Of a stretch of 64,000 nt of DNA, positions 9,701 to 17,384 are shown in pieces. Positions within the stretch are counted from its first letter, which is position 1; every line of letters starts with the position of its first letter. Source of the stretch: Cellulosimicrobium protaetiae (GTDB lineage: Bacteria > Actinomycetota > Actinomycetes > Actinomycetales > Cellulomonadaceae); NCBI RefSeq assembly GCF_009708005.2, contig NZ_CP052757.1:2728001-2792000 (forward strand), given 5' to 3'. The notes below the pieces were generated by a model that did not search any database, had not been told where the DNA came from, and was given only the letters and a program-made list of their open reading frames with translations. A program made the translations under genes and the position numbers.

Positions 9701-10593
9701 ATCGCGTCGACCTGCTCGAGCGCGGCCGGGCTCGCGAGGATCGCCGCGGCGACGGGCTCGACGTTGCGGTACGTGTCGAGCGCGACGATCTTGATGTCGC
9801 CGTAGTCGTAGCGCGCGTCCTCGGCCTCGGCGTCCTCCTCGAGGCGCTCGGCGAAGTCGACCACCCACGCGAGCTCGGGCGCGATCGAGGCCTGGCGGAA
9901 GCTGCCGCCGACCTCGTTCTGCGACGGGGACATGTAGTCGAACTCGACGCCGTACGTGTCGTACGCGGCGTCGATCGTCTCCTTGTACCACTGGTAGCGC
10001 AGGTCGGGGTCGGTCTTCGTCCACGACGGCTCGCCCCAGCGCAGGGCCTCGGTCTCGATGTCGGGGTTGATCGACAGCGCGTCCGCGATGAAGTGGAACC
10101 CGGAGCCGCGCAGGACGTTGGCGGGCTCGTCGGCGCTGCGCTTCGTCGCGGGCTCGGTGCCCGAGGACGTGTTGTTGTCCGCGCCGAGCTCGACCTTGAT
10201 GTGCTTGAGGCCTGCGCCCGTCTCGGGGTCGAAGATGAGGCGCATGATGCGCCAGTACGCCTCGGGGTTCTCCTCCTTGTAGTCGAGCAGGAGGTTGCCC
10301 GTGTTGTTGCACGACACGGAGCCGAAGCCGCCGAACACGTTGTACGGCGTGCCGTCCGTGCGGCGCTCGACGTCCTCGCCGTCGACGAGGATCTGCGCCC
10401 AGTCGATCGAGGGGTCGTCGAAGCGCAGCTCGGGCAGGTCCGCGGGGACGGCGGAGGCGGCGGGCGCCGGGGCGTCCGGCGTCGACGCCGCGGGGGCGGC
10501 CGCGGCGAGCCCGGTGACGGCCAGCGCGAGCGCGGTCGTCACGGCCGTCGCCGCGCGCGCGGATCGGCGCCCGGGCGGTGCGTGGAGTCTCAT
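6712..10593 (-). CDS. Secreted glycoside hydrolase family 59 (galactocerebrosidase-like beta-galactosidase), multidomain
   Basis: 1293 residues with a Sec signal peptide (about 1-37). Residues about 80-480 match GH59: VFGGFGSVSCNNTGN, then HIKVELGADNN and SSGTEP. Glu227 in SPSQNE fits the acid/base and Glu325 in YSEG the nucleophile. A lectin-like segment follows (about 580-780, with a WDVWGSHAQDR motif), then beta-sandwich and Ig-like modules, and a final module of about 95 residues ending in Cys. That last module is shared with the next enzyme. GH59 enzymes remove terminal beta-galactose. ATG at 10593 follows AGGAAGG; an open frame continues upstream, but this start fits the signal peptide. 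It lies 95 bases behind the GH43-like gene, probably in one operon. Confidence 0.87.
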   Translation of the reverse strand: MRLHAPPGRRSARAATAVTTALALAVTGLAAAAPAASTPDAPAPAASAVPADLPELRFDDPSIDWAQILVDGEDVERRTDGTPYNVFGGFGSVSCNNTGNLLLDYKEENPEAYWRIMRLIFDPETGAGLKHIKVELGADNNTSSGTEPATKRSADEPANVLRGSGFHFIADALSINPDIETEALRWGEPSWTKTDPDLRYQWYKETIDAAYDTYGVEFDYMSPSQNEVGGSFRQASIAPELAWVVDFAERLEEDAEAEDARYDYGDIKIVALDTYRNVEPVAAAILASPAALEQVDAIGYHYDIAGGPNLTRLNKEYGMEVLYSEGVAPMIDPEYRVNADPARGGLGGTVGAVDIADRFINAYRWSGAGEHPAHMTSFLFQPAVSAMYEGTQYSPKHLVRASDPWSGYYEGGVGVALVRHFHQFAETGWEYVEGATYGDGTKGDGGTNVDTSTRTYMTLRTPAADGGEPDFTQVHANNTKTARHFEVKVANLGEPRPLTVWETRGPDADEKYDANWLRPTGHVEPVRTETVDGTEYAVYQVEIAPYSIQTLSTLPLGVEGTTQAYDRADYASPVQDTVLELPYTDDFEYAGYPETDVHGTSMGYVERRGGSPRYTADQNGAFEVEERDGERGNVLVQKIHAENRGFTWDVWGSHAQDRPSTAPPATQLGDHSWANYTASVDFRLDTQVRDASLANFAGLGVRQLLPTGEDLATYAVRVHADGSWQLRKLGTAVASGTVAGFDADAWHALSVEARDTVITVTLDGEPLARYVDASANPVLTGRVSLVSGYYNTEYDDLAITPIEGQAWESTKIDDADSRIAYPGGFSYTQAGYAHLNRTQHVLSAGRSAVFEVEGTGFNLFGATAAATIDVAVDDQPVRTVDVGATGDRQTSYWQRGLDGSTPHTVTVTVRSGTFTLDGVDVLVGGADPVVTDPETTPVTVATPVARLATTVGEAPELPATVRATSQAGTTIDAPVEWFVPAGAFDTPYAMATVTGTFVDNESLAVSAQVEVVPDGVRYFVDANAPAVPASSAFGAVKSHVEAAGGALRNAEADAAWSADRGWGRVASYSAKGLLNQSPYDKTRETGWYTSGAATPLQYRFTLPAGTYTVSSGHTEWWNVGSGKARNMQTSVSWTGADGQAVTMPVGKVAFPNGSLGRSQVLSGEFTLTEQTVVTYSVANDGGTEAPVLSWVAVAGEVADLGVATTAVVETRCLAGKPYLAVRVTNDDDVALDVDVETAYGSRSFTAVAPGTSAYQSFAVRSTPTEGTATVTARTTGDDDRESVEEVAHPAPTC

Positions 10594-10688
10594 GGTCTTG
10601 CCTTCCTGCCGCCGTCGTCGGCGGCGCGTGGGGACGGGTGCGGACCCGGGCCGGCGCGGTGCGCGCCGGCCCGGGCCTGCGGTCGGGC

Positions 10689-13274
10689 TCAGCCGCAGTG
10701 CGCGGCGGAGGTCGTGAGGTCGTGCCGGACGTCCACGCGCTCGCCGTCGACGACGGCGCTCGCGGTGACGGTCACGGCGTGCGCGCCGGTGCCGACGGCG
10801 CGCGTCGCGAACGACTGGTACGCGTTCTTCCCGGGGGCGACGGCCGCGACCGTGCGGGAGCCGAACGGCGTCGTGAGGGTCACGTCGACCGGCACCGTGT
10901 CGTCGTTCGTCGCGCGCACCGCGACGTACGCCGAGCCGGCGAGGCACCGCACCTCGGCGTGGGCGACGACGGCGAGCCCCGGCTCGGGGGCGGGGACCGT
11001 GCCCGGGATCGTCAGCTCGCCGATCTTCAGGTACGACCCGGGCGTGTCGAACGTCAGGCGCAGCGAGTCGGTCGTGACCGCGTCGAACGCGACCGAGGTG
11101 CGCGAGCCGTTCGGCCCGGGCGTGACGGCGCTCGCGGTCGTGGGCAGCCAGCGGCCGTCCGCGTCGCGGTGCTCGACGGTGACGCCCGTGATCGTGCCCT
11201 CGGTGTTGGTGAGGTGCACGGCGTCGACGCTCCAGGCCTGGGCGGCGGTCGCGGTGAAGGTCACGCGGTCCTTCTTGCCCGTGCCGCCGGCCCACGTGGA
11301 CCACGCGGTCGCGGGGTCCCCGTCGCACGCGAGCGCGGCGGGCATCGTGCCCCACTCGGTCTGGTGGAACGACGCGCTCACGGTGGTCCCGGGCTCGCGG
11401 CACACGTCCACAGGGCCGTCGACCTGGACGGTCGCCGTGACGTACCGGCCCGCGAGGGGGCCGTCGCCGGCGACGTGCCCGACGAGCGCGTGGGTGCCCC
11501 TCGCGGCGAACGCGGCGTCGAGGCTCGTGGTGCTCCAGTCGGCGGCGAGGCCGTCGTACCGGTTGCCGTCGACCGTGACGTCGAACGTCGGGTCGAACGT
11601 GTCGCGCTCGTCGACGTGGGCGGTGAAACTCAGCGGCTCGACGGGCTCGAGCGGGTGGAACAGGGTCGTGTTCGCGGGGTCCCAGTCCCCGACGTTCTCG
11701 ACCGTGACCCGGCCGTCGTCGCTCACCTGGATCGGCGCCCACACGTACCGTGAGCCCTCGCCCGCCGAGCCGGTCCCCGCGTCGACCGCCCAGCGGTCGC
11801 CCATGTACGCGAAGCGGCCCTCCTCCTGGTCGATCGTCAGGACGAACGTCGGCTGGGAGTCGAAGCAGCGCGTCGGGTCGGCCGTGCCGACGCCGGTGCG
11901 CGCGGCGTCGCCGACGCACGGGTTGCGCGGCTCGAGCCGCTCCCACTGCCCGGTGGACGGGTGCCGGTCGTTGTTCCCGACGACGGCCTCGGTCGGCGTG
12001 ATCATCGAGCGCGACCGGTAGCCGACGACGGGCGTCGAGGCCCAGCCGTCGGTGCCCGACGTGAGCATGTAGTACCAGCCGTCGTGCTTGAACACGCTGG
12101 AGGCCTCACGCGAGAAGTCCGGCAGCACGCGGTGAGAGAAGTCCTCGCCGAGCACGGCGTGGTCGCCCTCGGCGAGCGGGCCCGTGTACTCGGCGTTGAG
12201 CCGGGACACGTACATCCACTTGTTCATCTCGGAGGAGTAGACGGCGTACGCGTCGTCGGCGACCGGGTCGACGGCGTGCTCGCCCGCGTCCTGGAACACC
12301 GTCATGTCACGCGAGTCGCCCTCGCGGCCGGTGTTCGGGACGCCCTGCGCCCAGTTCATCTTCGTCGTGCTGACGAGCTTGAACGGGCCCCACGGCGTGT
12401 CGGACGTCGCGAACCCGATCTCGGCGCGCGAGTAGCGCGAGCCGATGTTGCGGTCCGCCGGGTCGCCGCCCGCGCGCACCCAGCGCACGAGGTCCGCGTT
12501 GTCGGGCAGCGGTCCGTCGGCGTGGTAGATGATGACGAACTTGCGGGTCTTGGCGTTCCAGAGCATCTTCGGACGCTCCATGATGTTGATGTTGCCGTTG
12601 AGGCGGTAGGTCGCGTTCGACAGCGCCGTCTCGTCGTACGTGGCGGCGACGCCCGCGGCCTCGTCGGCCCACGTCGCGACGTACGGCGCGACGACGTCCT
12701 TCGCGGCGTCGATCTGCGCCTGCGTGGACGTCGCGTCGGGCGCGGTCTTGTTCGCGACCGCCTTGAGCGCCTCGACCTTCGCCGGGTCGACCTCGACCGC
12801 CGTGCCAGCGGCGTTCACGCGCAGCGTGAGCTGCTGGTGGCTCGGCAGCACGAGGCCCATGTCGTGCCACGTCGTGAGGTCCGTGGACCAGTAGCCGCGC
12901 ACGCCGTCGACGGGCCGTGTCGCGTGCGTCTTGTCCTCGCCGTACCAGAGGTGGACCTCCTGGTCGGTGTTCCCGTCACCGGTGATGTCGAGGCCGACCT
13001 CGGCCTCGCGCACCGTGACGACGGAGCCGCCGTGGGCCCTGATCGCGTCACCGTCGGTGTCGGTCCAGACCGTGCCGTCGGGGGCGGGGACGGTCCCCGC
13101 CGCCGCGCCTGGGCTCGCGGTGGTCGCGACCGGAGTGGTCGTCGGTGCCGTGGCTGCCGTGGCGGGAGCGACGGCGAGCGTCGCGCCGACCGCGAGGGCG
13201 GTCGCGGCGGCATGGATCGGGCCGGGGCGTCGGCGGTGACGTGGTGGTCGACGGTCGGGTGCGGCAGCGGGCAC
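10689..13274 (-). CDS. Secreted GH43-like enzyme (exo-beta-1,3-galactanase-like, GH43_24 type) with discoidin-type domain
   Basis: 861 residues with an Arg-rich n-region and Ala-rich signal peptide (about 1-42). Residues about 70-520 look like a five-bladed propeller of the GH43_24 kind: IRAHGGSV, HLWYGEDKT, YWSTDLTTWHDMGLVL, MERPKMLWN, SRDMTVFQD and AVYSSEMN. An Ig-like part and a discoidin/F5-8-type carbohydrate-binding domain follow (about 620-765). The C-terminal 95 residues match the C-terminus of the GH59 protein. Characterised GH43_24 enzymes release galactose from beta-1,3-galactan. GTG at 13274 has AAGGAGAT seven bases upstream. It is first in a two-gene operon with GH59. Exact specificity cannot be read from sequence. 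Confidence 0.75.
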   Translation of the reverse strand: MPAAAPDRRPPRHRRRPGPIHAAATALAVGATLAVAPATAATAPTTTPVATTASPGAAAGTVPAPDGTVWTDTDGDAIRAHGGSVVTVREAEVGLDITGDGNTDQEVHLWYGEDKTHATRPVDGVRGYWSTDLTTWHDMGLVLPSHQQLTLRVNAAGTAVEVDPAKVEALKAVANKTAPDATSTQAQIDAAKDVVAPYVATWADEAAGVAATYDETALSNATYRLNGNINIMERPKMLWNAKTRKFVIIYHADGPLPDNADLVRWVRAGGDPADRNIGSRYSRAEIGFATSDTPWGPFKLVSTTKMNWAQGVPNTGREGDSRDMTVFQDAGEHAVDPVADDAYAVYSSEMNKWMYVSRLNAEYTGPLAEGDHAVLGEDFSHRVLPDFSREASSVFKHDGWYYMLTSGTDGWASTPVVGYRSRSMITPTEAVVGNNDRHPSTGQWERLEPRNPCVGDAARTGVGTADPTRCFDSQPTFVLTIDQEEGRFAYMGDRWAVDAGTGSAGEGSRYVWAPIQVSDDGRVTVENVGDWDPANTTLFHPLEPVEPLSFTAHVDERDTFDPTFDVTVDGNRYDGLAADWSTTSLDAAFAARGTHALVGHVAGDGPLAGRYVTATVQVDGPVDVCREPGTTVSASFHQTEWGTMPAALACDGDPATAWSTWAGGTGKKDRVTFTATAAQAWSVDAVHLTNTEGTITGVTVEHRDADGRWLPTTASAVTPGPNGSRTSVAFDAVTTDSLRLTFDTPGSYLKIGELTIPGTVPAPEPGLAVVAHAEVRCLAGSAYVAVRATNDDTVPVDVTLTTPFGSRTVAAVAPGKNAYQSFATRAVGTGAHAVTVTASAVVDGERVDVRHDLTTSAAHCG

Positions 13275-13286
13275 GAGGATCTCCTT

Positions 13287-13325
13287 CGATCATCCGTTGC
13301 GGCACGTCGCGATCATCGATGATCG
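13287..13325. promoter_or_regulatory. Candidate operator with CGATCAT/ATGATCG repeats
   Basis: Upstream of the GH43-like gene, CGATCAT occurs at 13287-13293. A perfect 16-bp palindrome CGATCATCGATGATCG lies at 13310-13325. The same heptamer (as ATGATCG) overlaps the -10 of the heparinase-like gene at 3426. This is a plausible site for the locus regulator. The heptamer also occurs by chance inside coding sequence, so position and palindromy carry the argument. Confidence 0.45.
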
Positions 13326-13484
13326 AATGTGTTTGATTACGTGCTGCAACGTTCGTTCGTGTCCGAAAGTAGAGGGAGGGAGAGAGGGGGTCAACCGGGT
13401 TCGACAACGTGAAGCGAAACGAACACGCCGACTCCGCGGGTGCCCCCAGGTCAGCCGCGGGCAGCTCTCCCGTACGGTCGGTGC

Positions 13485-13913
13485 GTGATCACCCACGACG
13501 AGGTCCGGGCGCGTTCCGCCGCGGCCGACGACACGTACCCGCTGCTCACGCTCGACGAGTTCTTCGACGGCAACGCGCAGGAGGACTCGATCGCGCCGAA
13601 CCAGTGGGGCTTCGGCCGCCCGCCGCTGGCCGAGATCGCGCGCAGGCTGCGTGAGCTGGAGCGGGACGACGCCGTGGCCTGGGTGCGGGTGCAGCTCCAC
13701 GAGGAGACGTTCGAGGACTCCGTCGAGGACGTGCTCGCGGAGGGCGTCGCGGTGTGCACCACGCTGGACGAGAGGGTCGTGGACGAGCGGCTCGACGCCG
13801 AGGAGCTGCAGTACGACGGAGCGTTCGAGGGGTTCGTGTACGACGAGCAGGCCTTCACGCAGGTCCCGGCCGTGCCCGAGGGGTACCGGGTGCTGTCGCT
13901 CGTCTGGGACTGA
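13485..13913 (+). CDS. Small hypothetical protein, leaderless
   Basis: 142-residue acidic soluble protein with no signal or membrane segment; I do not recognise the family. The residues are well mixed (TYPLLTLDEFFDGNAQEDS, GYRVLSLVWD at the end) and third positions are strongly GC, as expected of real coding sequence. GTG at 13485 is chosen because TACGGT (13473-13478) ends six bases before it, the layout of a leaderless actinobacterial promoter; an in-frame ATG-less extension to 13440 has no such support. It is followed 66 bases later by another small leaderless gene. Confidence 0.65.
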   Translation: MITHDEVRARSAAADDTYPLLTLDEFFDGNAQEDSIAPNQWGFGRPPLAEIARRLRELERDDAVAWVRVQLHEETFEDSVEDVLAEGVAVCTTLDERVVDERLDAEELQYDGAFEGFVYDEQAFTQVPAVPEGYRVLSLVWD

Positions 13914-13979
13914 CGGGCTGCTGGCACGGCCGCGCGTCCTCGCGGTCGGCCCGCCGGCGTCGCCGTAGGGTCGGTGGCC

Positions 13980-14528
13980 ATGACCGACCTCCCGCTCGCC
14001 CCCAGCCAGGACGCCTTCCCGACCCACGTCTTCGACGCCTTCGGTGTCCCTCCGGCCGTGCTGGACGAACGCATCGGCGGCTCGGTCATGGTCGTGGCCA
14101 AGCAGCCGGTCGACGGTCCTCTCACCCTCCTCACGGCGGGTGTCTCCCGGCTGCCGGTCGACGCCGGTCCGCCGGTCGAGCTGGCGGTCGAGGTCGTCGA
14201 GGGCCAGGAGGGCGCCGCGCTCGTCGCCCTGCGGATCGTGTGCGACGACATCGCCGTCAACCGTCGCACCCCACCTTTCGAGACACCGTGGCGCAACCGG
14301 GAGCCGTTCCTGTCCGGGACGCGGATCTCGGCGATCATGGCGACGGGCTCGCGGTGGGGCGCCGCGCTGGACGACGTGCTCGACCCGGCGGGGGACGTGG
14401 TCGGCCACGTCCGTACCTTGCGGCTGCTCACCGACGCGGAGGCGCAGACCGCCTCGAGCGTCGGGTGGTCGGGTCTCGTCGAGCAGGTCGGGTCGGTCGA
14501 CGCCCTCCTCGACGTCACCCGCGCGTGA
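13980..14528 (+). CDS. Small protein, possibly suppressor-of-fused (SUFU)-like
   Basis: 182-residue soluble protein. The pattern VMVVAKQPVDGPLTLLTAGV-SRLPVDAGPPVELAVEV resembles the SUFU-like fold found in bacterial proteins, several of which are immunity proteins of polymorphic toxins. That assignment is tentative. ATG at 13980 is favoured over the GTG at 13974 because TAGGGT (13966-13971) lies eight bases upstream, consistent with leaderless transcription. No toxin gene is adjacent. It lies convergent to the dockerin-bearing amidase gene. Confidence 0.55.
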   Translation: MTDLPLAPSQDAFPTHVFDAFGVPPAVLDERIGGSVMVVAKQPVDGPLTLLTAGVSRLPVDAGPPVELAVEVVEGQEGAALVALRIVCDDIAVNRRTPPFETPWRNREPFLSGTRISAIMATGSRWGAALDDVLDPAGDVVGHVRTLRLLTDAEAQTASSVGWSGLVEQVGSVDALLDVTRA

Positions 14529-14611
14529 GGACGCCCGGCCCGACGGCGGCCGGACCCGGGAGGGGGCCGGCCGCCGTCGGGCAGCACGTCACCTGACCGT
14601 CGCGGCCTGGC

Positions 14612-16462
14612 TCAGCCGAGCGGGCCGTAGAGCGCCGGGGAGGTCCGGGCGTGCGTCGCCTGCTCGAGCGCGAACGCGAGGCCGAGGAGCGGGCCCTCGT
14701 CGAAGTCACGCCCGAGCAGCTCGAGGTTGACGCCGCCGCCCGTGACGGTGGCGTCGGCCGCCGTCGCCTGGCCGATCGGCACCGTCACGGCGGGGAGGCC
14801 AGTGTTGGGGCTGAGCCGCAGGTTGGTGCCGATGGTCCCGTACGGGTTCGCGCTGGGGTAGACGAGCGCGTCGAGGTCGGCGTCGTCGAGCATCGCGGTG
14901 ACGAGCTGCTTGCCCTCGGCGAGCACCTTCGTGTGCGAGCCCTCGGGCCCGGCCCACGCCTGGTACGTCTCCTCGGTGATCGCGGCGCGCGACACGTAGG
15001 TGCTGCGCCGCGACGGGACGAAGCGACCCGACTCGACGATGCCCTCCAGCGACCGTGCCTCGACCTCGGGGGCGAGGTGGCCCGCGACGTACGCGTCGAG
15101 GTCGTGCCGGAACTCGTTGGTCGAGCCCGAGCCCTCGCTCAGCACGCTCGCGAACCCGTTCGGGAGCACGGGCGACCAGGTCGTGGGGGGCGTGACCTCG
15201 ACCACGGTGGCGCCCAGCGACTCGAGCGTGGCCCGGGTCTGCGTCCACAGGCGCAGGGTCGTGGCGTTGCTCCCCAGCATGGACGGCACGTAGCCGATGC
15301 GGGCGCCGTCGAGCGCGTCCGCGTCCAGGTACTGCGTGTACGAGGCGGGGACCGCGCCCTCCTGGCGCGACGTCACAGGGTCCGCCGGGTCGACGCCCAC
15401 GACCGCGTCGAGCGCGACGGCCGCGTCGAGGATGCTACGGGCCATCGGCCCGCCCGTGTCCTGGCTCAGCGCGAGCGGGATGATCCCGTCCCGGCTCGCG
15501 AGGCCCACGGTCGGGCGCACGCCCACGAGCTGGTTGTACGACGACGGCACGCGGATCGAGCCGCCCGTGTCCGTGCCGAACCCGAGCCCTGCGAGGTTCG
15601 CGGCGATCGCCGCGCCCGTGCCGCCGCTCGACCCGCCGGCCGTGCGGCTCGTGACGTACGGGCTCGCGACGAGCGTGCTCGTCCCCGCGTCCTGGTACGA
15701 CGAGAACTCGGACACGAAGCCGAACGCGAACTCGTCGAGGCTCGCCTTGGCCAGGACCACAGCCCCGTCGGCGCGCAGCCCCTCGACCATCGTCGCGTCC
15801 GTGGCGGTCTGGTTGCCGTCCCAGCACCCGCAGCCGCCGGTCGTGGGCATGTCCTTCGTGTCGTAGTTGTCCTTGACGGCGACGGGCACGCCGAGGAGCA
15901 GGCTCGTCATGCCGTCCGCGGCCCGTGCCGCGTCCGCGCGCGCAGCGGCCTCGAGCGCGACGTCGCTCGTCGTGATGATCGAGTGCAGGGGTCGCCCGCC
16001 CGCGCCCGTGTCGACGAGCGTCGTGTCGTAGGCAGCGATGCGGTCCAGGTACTCCTGGGTGATCGCGACCGACGAGGTGACCCCGGCGTTCATCGCCTCC
16101 TGCATGTCGAGCACCGAGGCCTCGACGAGCTCGAATGGCCCGTCGTCGTAGATCATCCGCTGGGAGACGGCCGCGAGGTCCGCGACGGTGATCGTGCCGT
16201 CGCGGTCCGTGTCGGCCGCCGCGGCGTCGTCCCACGCGGCGTCGTCGGCCGTCGCGCCGAGCGCCGCCGCGACGACGTCGAGGTCGTCGGCGGTCACCTG
16301 CTCGTCGCCCGTGAGGTCGAGCTCGGTCCAGTACGGCGCGAGGAACGGCGCGGCGGCGGGTGCCGCCGTCGCGGCGGGAGCCGCGGCGACGGTCAGCACG
16401 AGGGCGGTGACGGTGAGCGCGGCGAGACCGCCCGCCGCGGCTCGTCGGTGGGTGGTGGGCAC
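14612..16462 (-). CDS. Secreted amidase-signature hydrolase with N-terminal dockerin-like module
   Basis: 616 residues. A signal peptide (about 1-37) is followed by a dockerin-like pair of calcium loops, D49-LTGDEQVTAD-D60 and D84-TDRDGTITVA-D95, and then by a complete amidase-signature domain. The Ser-cisSer-Lys triad is intact: Lys197 in VAVKDNYD, Ser279 in GGSSGG and Ser302 in DTGGSIR. The family hydrolyses amide bonds; the substrate is unknown. GTG at 16462 has GGAG seven bases upstream and gives a normal signal peptide. An ATG at 16537 overlaps the stop of the upstream cohesin-like gene but yields an overlong n-region. It is the second gene of a two-gene operon, suggesting the enzyme docks on its neighbour. 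Confidence 0.85.
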   Translation of the reverse strand: MPTTHRRAAAGGLAALTVTALVLTVAAAPAATAAPAAAPFLAPYWTELDLTGDEQVTADDLDVVAAALGATADDAAWDDAAAADTDRDGTITVADLAAVSQRMIYDDGPFELVEASVLDMQEAMNAGVTSSVAITQEYLDRIAAYDTTLVDTGAGGRPLHSIITTSDVALEAAARADAARAADGMTSLLLGVPVAVKDNYDTKDMPTTGGCGCWDGNQTATDATMVEGLRADGAVVLAKASLDEFAFGFVSEFSSYQDAGTSTLVASPYVTSRTAGGSSGGTGAAIAANLAGLGFGTDTGGSIRVPSSYNQLVGVRPTVGLASRDGIIPLALSQDTGGPMARSILDAAVALDAVVGVDPADPVTSRQEGAVPASYTQYLDADALDGARIGYVPSMLGSNATTLRLWTQTRATLESLGATVVEVTPPTTWSPVLPNGFASVLSEGSGSTNEFRHDLDAYVAGHLAPEVEARSLEGIVESGRFVPSRRSTYVSRAAITEETYQAWAGPEGSHTKVLAEGKQLVTAMLDDADLDALVYPSANPYGTIGTNLRLSPNTGLPAVTVPIGQATAADATVTGGGVNLELLGRDFDEGPLLGLAFALEQATHARTSPALYGPLG

Positions 16463-16533
16463 GGGCTGCTCCTTCGTGGTGAGGGGCCGTCGGTGAGCGC
16501 GGACGGCGGGTGCGCCGGTCGTCGGGTCAGGGC

Positions 16534-17280
16534 TCATCGGGAGGCCACCGCCCGGCGACGTGCCCAGAGGATCCCGGCGCCCACCACGACGGCGAGGAGC
16601 GCGGCGCCCGCGAACCAGGCGACGCTCGCGCCCGTCGAGGCGAGCGAGCCCGAGCCGGCCGAGGTCGACGGCGAGTCGGACGCGTCGTCGGTCCCGGGGG
16701 CGGTCGTGCCGTCACCGGTCGGGGGCGCGGAGGTCGCGCCGTCCGTCGGGTCGTCGGTGGGTGGCGCCGTCGTGACGGCCGTGACGGTCGTCGTGGCGGA
16801 CGCGGCATCGGTGAGCGACGCGGTCGCGGCGTCGGCGCCGACGAGGGTGGCAGCCGGGACGGCGAACGGGGCGTCGCCGTCGGCCACGGCGGTGAACGTG
16901 AGCGTCGCGAGCGTGACGTCGCCCTCGAGACCGGGGGACGTGCCGAGCCGCGTGTGCGCGACGGCGACGGTCCCGGCCCCGTCGTCGGCGACGTCGGAGA
17001 ACCCGCCGTCGGGCATGACCGCGGAGTCCGCGACGAGCTCGACGAGGTCGGGGTCGTAGGAGACCGCCAGGTCGTAGGCGTAGAGGTCGACGGCGCCGGT
17101 CGCAGCGACGGTCACCGTGACCGGGGCGCCCACTTCGACGCTCGACGGCCCGTCGAGGGTCACGTCGGAGACGGACGGTGCGGCGTGCGCGGGGGCGGTG
17201 AGGGCGGTCGCGGCGACCGCCAGGCCGCCGACGAGCGCGGCGCGCCGGCCGAGCCGTCGGCGCGAGGAGGAGTGGGTCAT
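16534..17280 (-). CDS. Cell-wall-anchored cohesin-like protein (LAXTG sorting signal)
   Basis: 248 residues. A signal peptide with paired arginines (GRRAALVGG) is followed by a cohesin-like beta-sandwich at about 35-165: VGAPVTVTVAATG, YAYDLAVSYDPDLVELV, TLATLTFTAVADG. Next come a Pro/Thr/Asp/Ser-rich linker (about 166-210), the motif LASTG (213-217), a transmembrane helix and a basic tail (WARRRAVASR). LAXTG is the usual signal of actinobacterial class E sortases. Cohesins bind dockerins, and the next gene in the operon, 71 bases away, encodes a dockerin-like module on an amidase. An AGGAAGGA box lies about 12 bases before ATG 17280, a long spacing. The cohesin assignment is by pattern, not by search. 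Confidence 0.8.
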   Translation of the reverse strand: MTHSSSRRRLGRRAALVGGLAVAATALTAPAHAAPSVSDVTLDGPSSVEVGAPVTVTVAATGAVDLYAYDLAVSYDPDLVELVADSAVMPDGGFSDVADDGAGTVAVAHTRLGTSPGLEGDVTLATLTFTAVADGDAPFAVPAATLVGADAATASLTDAASATTTVTAVTTAPPTDDPTDGATSAPPTGDGTTAPGTDDASDSPSTSAGSGSLASTGASVAWFAGAALLAVVVGAGILWARRRAVASR

Positions 17281-17348
17281 GGAGGAGCTGGTCCTTCCTC
17301 GGGCGCGCGCCGACTGCGCGCACGACCGTGGTGGTGGTGGAGCCCCCT

Positions 17349-17384
17349 GCCGGGACCGATGCTCACAAGAGCCTGTTTCCCGGG
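17349..17384 (-). promoter_or_regulatory. Possible structured RNA in the leader of the cohesin-amidase operon
   Basis: On the minus strand the 205-base region before the cohesin-like gene can form an outer stem CCGGGA/TCCCGG (17378-17383 with 17350-17355). This encloses an internal loop and an inner stem GCTC/GAGC with a four-base loop (17361-17372). It does not match a riboswitch I know. It could be an attenuator, a protein-binding site or chance. Confidence 0.3.

Noticed and set aside
5923-12021. A very long rightward open frame (about 2000 codons) opposite the GH59 and GH43-like genes
   Set aside because: It has the Arg/Ala/Val-rich composition of an antisense shadow in GC-rich DNA, has no domain, and the opposite strand encodes two clear secreted enzymes.
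12960-13010. A DITGDGNTD segment near the N-terminus of the GH43-like protein as a dockerin loop
   Set aside because: Only one loop is present, it sits inside the GH43-like domain, and no second F-hand is found; it is not a dockerin module.
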